A DNA stretch of 64,000 nucleotides from JACMLD01 sp039919885 (GCA_039919885.1 JBDSEV010000005.1:1-64000), one strand, 5' to 3'. Positions 1 to 9,659 are shown, numbered from the stretch's first letter. Numbers and translations: made by a program. The notes: a model not told the origin generated them from the sequence alone.

Positions 1-1182
1 ACTAAATCTTCCATGAATTTCAGCAACGTGGTCGGCTGGGAAAAGGGTGAAAAACCGGTTGCACCCGCCGGTTTTACAGTTAGCCTGTATGCAGAAGGCT
101 TCGACAATCCGAGGTGGCTGTACCAAACACCCAATGGCGATATACTGGTAGCAGAGTCGAACGGAAAACATTCCCTGCTTGAAAAAATAGGTGCACCACT
201 GGTAGGTGCCAACAAAGCAGTGAACTTGCACAAAAGCGCTAACCGCATTACTGTTTTAAGGGACGCAGACCACGATGGCGTACCGGAACTGCGGCAACCT
301 TTTATAACAACGGGTTTGAACGCCCCATTTGGTATGCTGGTGCTTGGAAATTATCTATACGTTGCCAATACGGACGGGTTGCTTCGCTTCCCCTACCAGC
401 ATGGCGATGTAACCATGACCGCCACGCCCGACAAAGTAATTGATTTGCCCGCGGGAAAAGTAAACAGGCACTGGGCGCGGAATATCATTACCAATAAAGA
501 CAGCAGCAAAATTTATATTGCTGTTGGTTCAGGCGACAACGCAGGCGAAAAAGGAATGAAAAATGAAATCAACCGTGCATGCATACTCGAAATTAAACCC
601 GATGGTACCGGTATGCGTGTTTATGCAAGTGGACTGCGTAACCCGGTAGGTATGGGATGGGCACCCGCAACTAATACGTTGTTTGCTGCCGTAAATGAAA
701 GAGATGAACTGGGCGATGACCTGGTACCGGATTACCTTACCAGCGTTAAGGAAGATGGCTTTTACGGATGGCCCTATTCCTACTTTGGCGACCATATTGA
801 TCCGCGTGTTAAAGAAAAACGGCCTGACCTGGTTAAAAAAGCGATTGTACCCGATGTGCCACTTGGATCTCATACCGCGTCGCTTGGGTTGACATTTTAT
901 ACCGGCGAAGCCTTTCCTTCAAAGTATCAGAATGGGGCATTTATTGCACAGCATGGTTCCTGGAACAGATCGGTTTTATCAGGCTACAAAGTAATATTTG
1001 TGCCTTTTAAAAATGGTAAACCTGCAGGAGAGCCGGAAGATTTTCTGACAGGTTTTGTAAAAGACCTGGAACATGAAAAAGTGTATGGCCGGCCGGTTTG
1101 TGTGTTAATGCTGCAGGATGGCTCGCTGCTGGTAACGGATGATAAAAACAATAAGATATGGCGGGTGGCTTACGGCAAGTAG
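1..1182 (+). CDS. PQQ-dependent sugar (sorbosone-type) dehydrogenase, 5' end outside the window
   Basis: This is a soluble-glucose/sorbosone dehydrogenase-type beta-propeller, an exported enzyme expected to oxidise a sugar using PQQ. The visible part has the family's segments in order: PAGFTVSLYAEGFDNPRW near the start, APFGMLVLGNYLYVAN, the GSGDN motif, ASGLRNPVGMGW, EDGFYGWPYSYFG and FIAQHGSWNRS near the end. The frame is open from base 1 to the first ATG at 13, and no signal peptide is visible although the family is periplasmic. The true start is therefore probably upstream of the window, and the ATG at 13 is probably internal. The next gene on the same strand, lspA, has its own candidate promoter. 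The family call is firm; the substrate is not known. Confidence 0.85.
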   Translation, partial: TKSSMNFSNVVGWEKGEKPVAPAGFTVSLYAEGFDNPRWLYQTPNGDILVAESNGKHSLLEKIGAPLVGANKAVNLHKSANRITVLRDADHDGVPELRQPFITTGLNAPFGMLVLGNYLYVANTDGLLRFPYQHGDVTMTATPDKVIDLPAGKVNRHWARNIITNKDSSKIYIAVGSGDNAGEKGMKNEINRACILEIKPDGTGMRVYASGLRNPVGMGWAPATNTLFAAVNERDELGDDLVPDYLTSVKEDGFYGWPYSYFGDHIDPRVKEKRPDLVKKAIVPDVPLGSHTASLGLTFYTGEAFPSKYQNGAFIAQHGSWNRSVLSGYKVIFVPFKNGKPAGEPEDFLTGFVKDLEHEKVYGRPVCVLMLQDGSLLVTDDKNNKIWRVAYGK

Positions 1183-1222
1183 TCCGGAACCGCATTCCGG
1201 CAAATCATGTTACAAATATGTT

Positions 1223-1230
1223 TAGTTTTG
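1223..1230 (+). promoter_or_regulatory. Candidate -7 promoter box for lspA
   Basis: TAGTTTTG matches the Bacteroidota -7 consensus TAnnTTTG and lies 20 nt before the lspA ATG. No TTTG is seen at the expected distance upstream, so this rests on one box only. Confidence 0.35.
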
Positions 1231-1250
1231 GGCAACTTGCAAGTTGAACC

Positions 1251-1754
1251 ATGAAAAGAAATAGTAAGATAATTTTGTTTTGTTTAATGGCTGTTGCATT
1301 GATTGGCTGCGACCAGGTAACCAAAGAACTTGCAAAAACTCATTTGAAAAATAAACCACTGCAGTCTTATTACCACGATACTTTCCGGCTGGATTATGTG
1401 GAAAATACCGGTGCATTTTTAAGCTTTGGATCCGGCTGGCCGGCAGGACTCAGTTTTTGGCTGATGACCGTGTTGCCACTATTCTTCCTGATGGGTCTTT
1501 TGATATACGCGATAAGAAAAACTGCTACCAACAGTTTGTTAAACGTTTTGCCGTTTTTGCTCATCTGCGCGGGCGGCTTGGGCAATGTAACGGATCGGTT
1601 CCTGTACGACCGGCATGTTACCGACTTCATGAATATGGGGATCCGAAATTTCCGTACCGGCATTTTTAATGTCGCAGATGTATACGTAACCACCGGTGTA
1701 ATATTGTTGCTTTTCAGCCAATGGAAGAAAGGAAAGCCTGCCATTGCATCCTGA
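1251..1754 (+). CDS. lspA: Lipoprotein signal peptidase (signal peptidase II)
   Basis: LspA is the inner-membrane aspartic protease that cleaves the signal peptide of prolipoproteins ahead of the lipidated cysteine. The 167-residue length is typical. Visible family motifs are the N-terminal DQVTKELA, the VENTGAFLSFG segment, GNVTDRFLYDRHVTDF and FNVADVYV; the last two carry the two catalytic aspartates. Hydrophobic segments are spaced as expected for four membrane helices. It ends 6 nt before the 3' end of the convergent ppc gene. Its substrates would include the many lipoproteins encoded in this window. Confidence 0.96.
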   Translation: MKRNSKIILFCLMAVALIGCDQVTKELAKTHLKNKPLQSYYHDTFRLDYVENTGAFLSFGSGWPAGLSFWLMTVLPLFFLMGLLIYAIRKTATNSLLNVLPFLLICAGGLGNVTDRFLYDRHVTDFMNMGIRNFRTGIFNVADVYVTTGVILLLFSQWKKGKPAIAS

Positions 1755-1760
1755 ATTGCA

Positions 1761-4385
1761 TTATGCCGAATTCCGTCCTGCATTGATAATTCCAAATGAA
1801 CAACGGATCACTATTTTTTCATAATTTTCTTTAATGGGATCATTGCTGGTATTTTTTTCCTCCATCGCCCGTATCATTGACATGGCATACTGCTGAATAG
1901 TTACCAGGGGCAATACTATTCTTTCCCGCATCTGTATAGACAATTGTTCTACCGGGTAATCTTCCATTAATTCCGTGTTGCCCGACAACTGCAGCACATA
2001 CCGTTTGGTGAGTTCATACTCCGCATTTATTTTATTCCATATCTCTCCATACACCGGGTGATTCGAAAGGTATTCCGTGAGCGGGAAATAGTTTTTTTTC
2101 ATCGCCATCTCGCAGTTGTCCATTAACGTTTTGAAAAACAAGCTGCTTTTATACAATTTCTTCAAAACGGGAAATTTCCCTTGCTTTTCAAGCTCTTTCA
2201 ACGCGCTGCCTACGCCGTAAAAGCCGGTCACATTTTGCTTGAGCTGGCTCCACGCACCCACGTAAGGAATGGCCCTTAAATCTTTAAGGTTGAGTTTTGC
2301 ACCACCGGCGCGTTTTGCGGGCCTGCTGCCGATATTGGTCTCAGCATAAAAGCGAAGCGGGCTGATCTGCGCCAGGTAATGTAAAAATTCAGGGTGGTCT
2401 TTCAGGTTGATGTAAGATTTAAAACTTTCATCGGCCAGCGACTGCAGCAGATCCTCCTCATCTTTTTCCAGCGTGATCGATTTAGTTGAAAACAGGGCAT
2501 TCGATAAACCTGCATTCAGCAATTGTTCAATATTAAATTGTGCAGAATCGATGGTTCCAAAATTAGAACTCACGGTTTGCCCCTGTATAGTAAGCTGTAT
2601 TTCCTTGTTTGAAATATTCTTGCCCATGCTGGCATAGAACTTATGTGTTTTGCCACCACCGCGTGCTGGCGGGCCACCCCTGCCGTCAAAAAACACCACA
2701 TCTATGCCGTATTCTTTTGAAATGCTGGTGAGCTGTTCCTTTGCCTTATAAATACCCCAGTTTGCCATAAAATACCCGCCGTCTTTGGTACCGTCGGAGA
2801 ACCCCACCATGATCGTCTGCTTTTTATTCCTCTTTGTGAGGTGCGCCTTGTAATCCTTATTTTCGTAGAGCGTGCGCATAATTTCGGAAGCGGCCTGCAG
2901 GTCATCAATCGTTTCAAACAACGGCACAATGTCCACCGTAAGTGAATCTTTTTTCCAGCCGTTGAGCAAAAACAAGCCAATTACTTCTATTACATTGAGT
3001 GCACTGTTGCACTGGCTGATAATATAACGGCTACAACCATCTTCGCCATTGTATTGTTGTATTTCTTTAATGGCGCCGGTGCTTTCCAGCGTATCACGCA
3101 TGGTGGCGTCTTCCACTAATTTCGGATCTACCTGTTTAGTGATAGCCAGCAACGCGTCAATCTTTTCGGGGTTGGGGAGCGTGCTGTAATTGGCCGGCAA
3201 TGCATCCGATGCTGATGCAATTACGTCTAGTGTTTTTGTGTGTACGCTGCTCTCCTGCCGGATGTCAAGCGAAGCAAAATACAAACCGAACACACTTACT
3301 TTACTTATCAGGTTTTCCAGTAATTCCAGAAAAAGGCTGTTGTGCTGGTAGATAAGAATTTCCCGGACCTTATTCAGCGGGTCAATGATCTCTTCTTTTT
3401 TTAATTCAGTGCGATGCCCCGGAATAAAAATATTATTGTACAACGTTTTTTCAAGATCGGCCAATATAGTTTCCGTGCCTTTAAAAGTAATACGGCGTTT
3501 AAGGCGGCGTACGTCCAGGTAATAACAACGGATGATGCTCACGCGGAGGGCGTCTGCCACCTGCAGGGTTATCCCGGAATTGACGTTTGGATTGCCATCG
3601 CGATCGCCACCCGGCCAAAAGCCCATGGTGATAATCGGGTTGTCTGCCGGTATCGCTTCCGGAAACTGATTTTTCAGGAAGTTGATGATGCGGCCCGAAG
3701 CAGCATAAAAAACATTTTCCAGGTACCAGATTAAACTGATGGCTTCATCAAACGGCGTTGGTTTGATGTGTTTAAAGAAAGGCGTTTTGCCCAATTGCTG
3801 CAGCAGCAAGTGTACCTGCGCCGCATTGTTATCTGACAGCGACCTTGACAAGTCGTTGATGATGCCCAGCACCGCACCGGGATAAAATTGTGTGGGATGT
3901 GCAGTCAGCACCAGCCGGATAGCAAAATGTTTCAGTTTTTCTGCCAGTAAATCCTGGCTGCCGGTTTGCAAAATTTCAGACTCCAGGTGTTTCAGGGATC
4001 CGGCACCATTTACGTCATTGATTTCTTTGAAGGACGCGTCTTCCAGGGCATCAAACAATACTACCTGGCGCTCGGTGTATTGCACAAAACGGAACATCAG
4101 GTCGAGCCGTTCCCGCTCATTCAAATGGGCAGTATGTTTGGCAAAGAAATCATCCAGGATGGTAACCGGGCTTTGCTTTTTTTTGAACCCGTCTTCACAG
4201 TCGGACAACAGGAGCGACAATAAAATACCTGTTTTTTCAATACGGTGAAAAGGCAATGAGGTAAAAAGACTGTTGTACAGTTGAAATTTTATTCCAACAT
4301 AGTTCTTGAATTGCTGCAGCCCGCGCGATGACTGGTGGTCCATTGATGATGAAAATTTTAAAGGTGTTGTAAGTTTTTGTAGCAA
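1761..4385 (-). CDS. ppc: Phosphoenolpyruvate carboxylase
   Basis: This cytoplasmic enzyme carboxylates PEP to oxaloacetate, refilling the TCA cycle and feeding aspartate-family synthesis. The 874 residues fit the family. The catalytic His region is LTAHPTQF near residue 163, followed by GFWPGGDRDGNPNV and FDGRGGPPARGGG near residue 575. The listed start gives a 14-residue leader before a second Met (4343, MDHQSS), which is equally plausible. The C-terminus reads NAGRNSA, whereas most PEP carboxylases end in a conserved (Q/R)NTG that helps form the active site. The extreme end is therefore unusual, although the frame is otherwise intact. It is divergent from the DnaJ-like gene. Confidence 0.95.
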   Translation of the reverse strand: MLQKLTTPLKFSSSMDHQSSRGLQQFKNYVGIKFQLYNSLFTSLPFHRIEKTGILLSLLLSDCEDGFKKKQSPVTILDDFFAKHTAHLNERERLDLMFRFVQYTERQVVLFDALEDASFKEINDVNGAGSLKHLESEILQTGSQDLLAEKLKHFAIRLVLTAHPTQFYPGAVLGIINDLSRSLSDNNAAQVHLLLQQLGKTPFFKHIKPTPFDEAISLIWYLENVFYAASGRIINFLKNQFPEAIPADNPIITMGFWPGGDRDGNPNVNSGITLQVADALRVSIIRCYYLDVRRLKRRITFKGTETILADLEKTLYNNIFIPGHRTELKKEEIIDPLNKVREILIYQHNSLFLELLENLISKVSVFGLYFASLDIRQESSVHTKTLDVIASASDALPANYSTLPNPEKIDALLAITKQVDPKLVEDATMRDTLESTGAIKEIQQYNGEDGCSRYIISQCNSALNVIEVIGLFLLNGWKKDSLTVDIVPLFETIDDLQAASEIMRTLYENKDYKAHLTKRNKKQTIMVGFSDGTKDGGYFMANWGIYKAKEQLTSISKEYGIDVVFFDGRGGPPARGGGKTHKFYASMGKNISNKEIQLTIQGQTVSSNFGTIDSAQFNIEQLLNAGLSNALFSTKSITLEKDEEDLLQSLADESFKSYINLKDHPEFLHYLAQISPLRFYAETNIGSRPAKRAGGAKLNLKDLRAIPYVGAWSQLKQNVTGFYGVGSALKELEKQGKFPVLKKLYKSSLFFKTLMDNCEMAMKKNYFPLTEYLSNHPVYGEIWNKINAEYELTKRYVLQLSGNTELMEDYPVEQLSIQMRERIVLPLVTIQQYAMSMIRAMEEKNTSNDPIKENYEKIVIRCSFGIINAGRNSA

Positions 4386-4613
4386 GCAGCAACCGGGGGA
4401 TGAAAATACGTGTAAAAAAACGAATTGTAGTAAAGCTGCTTACTTTATTTTCCGCTGCTGTGTACGAGTGGCTTCAATTGCATGCCGGCAGGTAATTGTC
4501 ATGCATAAAATAGCGCTGGTACCACATAGCGCACGTTTATAAATAAGGACGAACGCAACGACTGATCTTGTGACTATTTCGCATAAATTTATTTTTTTTA
4601 TAAAACACAGGCT

Positions 4614-5761
4614 ATGCCGCAATCATTTGGGAACGAAACAATTTATAGTGTTGTGCAAGTAACACAGCAAAAAAAATTGCTGCGTAAAAACCAGCAGGTG
4701 TTTAACAAGCTTTCTGCGCGGATTGCCAGCCTCAGCAAGCAAATTGAAATTGATGGCCAACGCCTTATTAAATTAAATGGTCTTTACAACAAAGCAATTT
4801 TGCCACTGCTGAGGGCGCTCGGCGAAGAAAAAATAGTATTGGCGAAGGCATTGGCAGCAGTCTATAGAACAATGCAGTCTATAGAACAATTAAGCTGACT
4901 GAAAAACAAGCCGGCGAAGTTGAGGCAATTATACTTGATTTGCTGAATGATGCTTTTGCACTGGCAAAGCCGGATGAACAAACAGAGCAACTATACAACA
5001 GTTTATCCGGCATTACCTATGCGGAATCAATATTAGAAGAAAATGAAGACAAAAAAGAAGCATTGAAGGAGGAGGTGTTTGATGCATTCGGCATAGAGGT
5101 AAATATGGACGATTTCGATGACAGCCCTGAAGGATTCGCCGCTTTCCGGGAGCGCCTGAAGCAAAAAATAGAACAACAGCAGCAGAACCAGGGAAAAACG
5201 ACGAAATCCAAAAAGCAATTGAAAAAAGAGACTGGTTTGCAACAACAGCAAGAAATCAGGCAAAGAACCATGAGAAGTATTTACATGGGGCTGGTGAAAT
5301 TGCTGCACCCTGATAAGGAAACGGATGAGGTGGTAAAAAAAGAAAAAGAAGAAATCATGAAAACGCTTACCCGGGCTTATGGTGAAAAAGATTTGACTAC
5401 CCTGTTACAATTGGAATTAAAATGGATAGCAAAAGAAAATGATCATCTTGATAAACTTCCGGACGATACTTTAAAAATCTATATAGCTGTTCTAAAAGCA
5501 CAAGTAAAAGAACTGGAATTTGAGCACGCGACGCAAATAAATAACCCGGCGTTTGCCGCTGTGGCGCAGCTTATTAATATGACCGATAATTTTGCTATCA
5601 ATGCGATAAGCCAGGAGAAAAATAGTCTTACCCGGTATACTAGTCAAATGAAGGCCCATTCCAAATCTTTGAAAGGAGGTAAAATCCGCGCTGCCATCAG
5701 GGATTGTGTTGAATTTTATGCTGTGATTGTAGACGATGACGATACAGATTTTTTTCGCTAA
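4614..5761 (+). pseudogene. DnaJ-like (J-domain) protein, split by a 17-bp tandem duplication
   Basis: Two frames, 4614-4898 (94 codons) and a frame entering near 4891 and open to 5761, are halves of one gene. An exact 17-bp tandem repeat at 4857-4890 shifts the frame and leads to the TGA at 4896-4898. Removing one copy gives an uninterrupted frame of 377 codons, reading from AVYRT into IKLTEKQAGEVEAIILDLL and on into the second part. The C-terminal half has a J-domain-like segment with the HPD signature (LVKLLHPDKETDE) followed by AYGEKDLTTLLQLEL. The N-terminal half is helical and coiled-coil-like. As sequenced, the product would stop after 94 residues unless the downstream part starts at a TTG at 4940 or the repeat contracts. 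The family resembles uncharacterised J-domain proteins of Bacteroidota, and the function is unknown. Confidence 0.8.
4857..4890. repeat. 17-bp perfect tandem duplication inside the DnaJ-like gene
   Basis: Two adjacent identical copies of gcagtctatagaacaat lie at 4857-4873 and 4874-4890. The flanking bases differ, so the unit is exactly 17 bp. Because 17 is not a multiple of 3, the duplication breaks the reading frame. Confidence 0.97.
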
Positions 5762-5982
5762 GCAATGGAATACATAATCTAAAATGACGGCCTCAGCAGG
5801 CAGTTTGTCAAGCATTTTTAGGTCGGTAAAAGCTCGGACTAAGCGGTAGAAAAAGCCGCTGAAAATTTGGCCGCCGTAGCTGTTAGCACTCGTTTTTTAA
5901 GTTTGCACAGCTAACCAAAAAATCACTGAAACTAACGATTGTTATATCATTGACCGGTATTACCTTCGGCGTCTTAAAAAAA

Positions 5983-6088
5983 GTGGTACAATCAAATATC
6001 TATACCAGGTTCGCCTCCGCTGCTGTAGCGCCATCCGCTACCGTATCTTCCATTATTATTACCACTTCAACAACCCGTTAAGGGTTGT
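5983..6088 (+). promoter_or_regulatory. Candidate threonine-operon leader peptide and attenuator hairpin
   Basis: A frame ending at TAA 6079-6081 finishes with S-S-I-I-I-T-T-S-T-T-R, so three Ile and four Thr fall in the last nine sense codons (6052-6078). This composition is the hallmark of Thr/Ile-responsive thr leaders. The last Thr codons and the stop lie inside a hairpin: ACAACCC (6070-6076) pairs with GGGTTGT (6082-6088). A second hairpin follows (GGTAC 6125-6129 with GTACC 6139-6143). No ATG opens the frame. Possible starts are GTG 5983 (32 residues) or TTG 5950. The thrA start is at 6181. The remainder of 5762-6180 shows only a weak AGCGG/CCGCT hairpin near 5843-5862, which may end the DnaJ-like transcript. 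Attenuation is inferred from composition and position. Confidence 0.55.
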
Positions 6089-6180
6089 ATATTTCCATAT
6101 AAAACATTGGGCTTTGGCTGATCGGGTACGGGAAAACTGTACCAGTCTTAACAATTAATAACATACATCAACGATTCTAT

Positions 6181-8622
6181 ATGCAGGTTTTAAAATTTGG
6201 GGGCACGTCAGTAGCAAATGCGGAAAATATCACTAAGGTTGTTGCCATCGTGCAGCAGGCACTAAAAAAAGATAAAACCATTGTAGTGGTATCCGCGCTG
6301 GGCGGCATTACAGATACACTCATCAGCGCTGCTACTGCGGCGGCTGACGGCAATGAAAAGTACAAAGACCTGTTGCTGGAAGTAGAACAGCGTCACCTGG
6401 AAGTGGCAAAGGCGCTGATTCCTGTTACGCAGCAAAGCAGTGTATTGAGCATGGTAAAAAAATATTGCAACGAGATTGAAGACATTTGCAATGGTATTTT
6501 TCTGCTGCGCGAATTGTCTGCCCGCACCAAAGACCGGATGGTGAGCTATGGTGAACTGATCTCTTCACAGGTGATAGCCGCCCGTTTTAAAACCACCCAT
6601 GCAACAAGTACCTGGAAAGATGCGCGGCATTTAATTGTTACCAATGCCGATTACGGGAATGCACCGGTTGATTTTGCGGCAACCAACCAGCAAATTGAAA
6701 CTTATTTTGCTGCCGCCGCAGAAGACCTGTTCGTAATACCCGGCTTTATTGCCACCGGTCCCGATGGCATTACCACTACGCTCGGCCGGGGCGGGTCTGA
6801 TTATACCGCGGCTATTATTGCGGCAGCGCTACAGTCCAGTACAGTAGAAATTTGGACGGACGTAAGTGGTATGATGACGGCCGATCCGCGCCTGGTAGCC
6901 ACTGCGAAAGTAATTCCGCGTATCTCCTACCAGGAAGCGATGGAACTTTCGCATTTTGGCGCCAAAGTAATATATCCCCCTACCATACAACCGGTAATGA
7001 AGAAAAGTATACCGGTTTGGATAAAAAATACGTTTGCACCCGAAGACTATGGCACCGTAATAGAAAACGCGTCCATCAAAAATGGCAACAGCATCCGCGG
7101 TATATCCAGCATTAATAAAATGGCGTTGGTTAGCCTGGAAGGCAGCGGCATGGTGGGCATACCGGGGTTTTCAAAAAGGTTGTTTGAAGCGCTGGCCAAT
7201 GCATCCATCAACGTTATCCTGATTACGCAGGGCTCATCGGAGCATTCGATCTGTGTTGGCATAGATGATGTGCATGCAAACAAGGCAAAACTGGTAATAG
7301 ACAACGCTTTTGCTTATGAAATAGAAACCGGCAAAGTTGAACCACTGGTCATAGAAAAAGCATTATCGATAGTTGCACTCGTGGGTGATAATATGAAAAG
7401 CCACCCCGGTACCAGTGGTAAAATGTTTGGTGCCCTTGGCCGCAACGGTGTTAATGTAAGGGCTATTGCTCAGGGCTCATCGGAACGAAATATTTCTGCA
7501 GTAATTGCTACCGCCGACGTAAAGAAAGCGATCAATATATTACACGAAGCGTTTTTTGAAACCACGTACAAACAGGTCAATCTATTTATAACCGGTGTGG
7601 GAAATGTTGGCAGCAAACTAATGGCCCAGTTGCAGCAGCAGCAGGAATATTTGCAGCACCATCTTCGTTTACAGGTAAGGGTGATAGGCATCGCCAATAG
7701 TAAAAAAATGCAGTTCAGCGATGAAGGCATCAACCTGAATAAATGGAAGGCCCTGCTGAATGAAGGCCAGCCAATGGATTTGAACGCATTTATTAATACC
7801 ATACAAGAAAAAAACCTGCGCAATTCTGTTTTTGTGGATGTTACCGCCAACGATGCCGTAGCCTTGAGCTATGACCAGTTGCTGCAACGCAGTATTTCCG
7901 TAGTGGCCTGTAACAAAGTAGCCTGCTCCTCCCCGTATGTTTATTACAAGAAGTTAAAAGACCTGGCCAGGGAACACAACTGTATGTTTCTTTTTGAAAC
8001 CAATGTGGGTGCTGGCTTACCGGTTATCGGCACATTGAACGACCTGATGCGCAGCGGCGATAAGATTAATAAAATTGAGGCCGTACTCAGTGGCACACTT
8101 AATTTCGTATTCAATAATTACAACGGTTCAACAAAGTTTGCTGACGTAGTGAAACAGGCACAGGACGAAGGCTATACTGAACCCGATCCCCGCCTGGATT
8201 TGAGCGGCACCGATGTAATGCGAAAAATAATGATACTGGCCAGGGAAACCGGCGAACAGCTGGAAATGGAGCAAATCAGTAATGAATCTTTCATGCCGGC
8301 GTCGTGCATGACCGGCTCTGTTGATGATTTTTATGCAGCCATGGCCAAAGAAGAAGATCATTTTAAGAATATCTACACAGCAGCAAATAATGCCGGCAAG
8401 AAGTTGAAGTTCGTGGCATCGTTTTCCGCGTCGGGCGCCGGTGTTGGGTTGCAGCACATAGATCCGCAGAGCGATTTTTATCACCTGTACGGAAAAGATA
8501 ATGTTGTTTTGTTCTATACAGATCGTTATTCCGAACAACCCCTGGTGGTAAAAGGTGCAGGCGCAGGCGCAGAGGTAACGGCCTCCGGTGTCTTTGCAGA
8601 TATCATCCGGGCGGCCCGGTAG
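6181..8622 (+). CDS. thrA: Bifunctional aspartate kinase / homoserine dehydrogenase I
   Basis: This cytoplasmic enzyme catalyses the first (aspartate to aspartyl-phosphate) and third (aspartate semialdehyde to homoserine) steps toward threonine. The 813 residues match the fused form. The N-terminal kinase starts with KFGGTSV and has GFIATGPDG and TTLGRGGSDYTA near residue 190. Two ACT-type regulatory domains occupy about 315-450 (GSSEHSICVGID and NVRAIAQGSSERNISAVI). The NAD(P)-binding homoserine dehydrogenase begins near 466 (FITGVGNVGSKL) and includes the VACNKVACSS segment. It is first in the thrA-thrB-thrC cluster, preceded by an Ile/Thr-rich candidate leader. The ACT domains suggest feedback control, probably by threonine as known for this family. 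Confidence 0.97.
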   Translation: MQVLKFGGTSVANAENITKVVAIVQQALKKDKTIVVVSALGGITDTLISAATAAADGNEKYKDLLLEVEQRHLEVAKALIPVTQQSSVLSMVKKYCNEIEDICNGIFLLRELSARTKDRMVSYGELISSQVIAARFKTTHATSTWKDARHLIVTNADYGNAPVDFAATNQQIETYFAAAAEDLFVIPGFIATGPDGITTTLGRGGSDYTAAIIAAALQSSTVEIWTDVSGMMTADPRLVATAKVIPRISYQEAMELSHFGAKVIYPPTIQPVMKKSIPVWIKNTFAPEDYGTVIENASIKNGNSIRGISSINKMALVSLEGSGMVGIPGFSKRLFEALANASINVILITQGSSEHSICVGIDDVHANKAKLVIDNAFAYEIETGKVEPLVIEKALSIVALVGDNMKSHPGTSGKMFGALGRNGVNVRAIAQGSSERNISAVIATADVKKAINILHEAFFETTYKQVNLFITGVGNVGSKLMAQLQQQQEYLQHHLRLQVRVIGIANSKKMQFSDEGINLNKWKALLNEGQPMDLNAFINTIQEKNLRNSVFVDVTANDAVALSYDQLLQRSISVVACNKVACSSPYVYYKKLKDLAREHNCMFLFETNVGAGLPVIGTLNDLMRSGDKINKIEAVLSGTLNFVFNNYNGSTKFADVVKQAQDEGYTEPDPRLDLSGTDVMRKIMILARETGEQLEMEQISNESFMPASCMTGSVDDFYAAMAKEEDHFKNIYTAANNAGKKLKFVASFSASGAGVGLQHIDPQSDFYHLYGKDNVVLFYTDRYSEQPLVVKGAGAGAEVTASGVFADIIRAAR

Positions 8623-8696
8623 TTATTTTATTTATTCAATAGGATTGCGCGCAGATTAGTACCTGTAATTACCAGCAATAAGAAATGTTACCTTAA

Positions 8697-9659
8697 ATGA
8701 AGAAAGAAGAATCCAACATACTCCCTCCGGGCACCAGGACGGTAAGGGTGCTGGCGCCGGCAACGGTGGCCAACCTGGTCTGCGGTTTTGATGTATTGGG
8801 AATGGCGCTGAACGATCCACAGGATAGGATGGAACTCAGCCTCAGCGATGAGCCCGGTATCCGAATTAAACACATAGACGGGTACGACCTCCCCACCGAG
8901 CCTGCACAAAATGTTGCGGGCGCCGGACTTATTGCATTGATGCAGGAGTACGAAAATAAAAAAATCGGGTTCGACCTGGTGGTGGATAAATGCATAAAAC
9001 CCGGCAGTGGCCTCGGTTCCAGCGCAGCCAGTTCTGCTGGCGCGGTGGTAGCTGCCAACCACCTGCTCGGTGGCGTTTTTTCAAATGAAGACCTGGTTCG
9101 TTTTGCCATGAACGGTGAAAAGCTGGCGAGCGGTGTAAAACATGCCGACAATATTGCGCCGTGTATCTACGGTGGCGTTACGTTAATTCGTTCCATCTTT
9201 CCGCTGGACATTATACAATTGAGCGCTCCGCCAATGTTTGTAACGGTGGTACATCCGCAGATTGAAGTGAAGACTTCTGATTCGCGGCAAATACTGCGTA
9301 AAGAAGTATTGCTGAAGGATGCGATAAAACAGTGGGGCAATATTGCAGGATTGGTTGCAGGTTTTATGAAAAATGACTACAACCTCATCAGTCGATCCCT
9401 GGAAGATGTGATTATTGAGCCGGTGCGCAGTATCCTTATTCCTGGTTTCGACGAAGTAAAAAGAAAAAGTAAGGAAGCCGGCGCACTGGGCGGTGGCATT
9501 TCTGGTTCCGGGCCATCCATATTTATGCTCAGCAAAGATGCCGCTGTTGCAGCTATGATAGAGAATGTCATGATTGCGGTATTCGAAAAAGTAGGCATCG
9601 ATTTCAAAACCTATGTAACTACGCTCAACCATGAGGGGGTGAAAATAATTGCTGCGTAA
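8697..9659 (+). CDS. thrB: Homoserine kinase
   Basis: ThrB is a GHMP-family kinase that phosphorylates homoserine with ATP. At 320 residues it has the usual size. The GHMP ATP-binding motif PGSGLGSSAASSAGA lies near residues 102-116, the N-terminal APATVANLVCGFDVLG is typical of ThrB, and GGGISGSGPSIF near residue 265 is the C-terminal GHMP motif. It lies 74 nt after thrA and 73 nt before thrC on the same strand, so the three are probably co-transcribed. Confidence 0.96.
   Translation: MKKEESNILPPGTRTVRVLAPATVANLVCGFDVLGMALNDPQDRMELSLSDEPGIRIKHIDGYDLPTEPAQNVAGAGLIALMQEYENKKIGFDLVVDKCIKPGSGLGSSAASSAGAVVAANHLLGGVFSNEDLVRFAMNGEKLASGVKHADNIAPCIYGGVTLIRSIFPLDIIQLSAPPMFVTVVHPQIEVKTSDSRQILRKEVLLKDAIKQWGNIAGLVAGFMKNDYNLISRSLEDVIIEPVRSILIPGFDEVKRKSKEAGALGGGISGSGPSIFMLSKDAAVAAMIENVMIAVFEKVGIDFKTYVTTLNHEGVKIIAA

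Noticed and set aside
5033..5308. Minus-strand frames inside the DnaJ-like gene
   Set aside because: Shadows of the plus-strand coding sequence with Phe/Leu/Cys-rich artefact composition.
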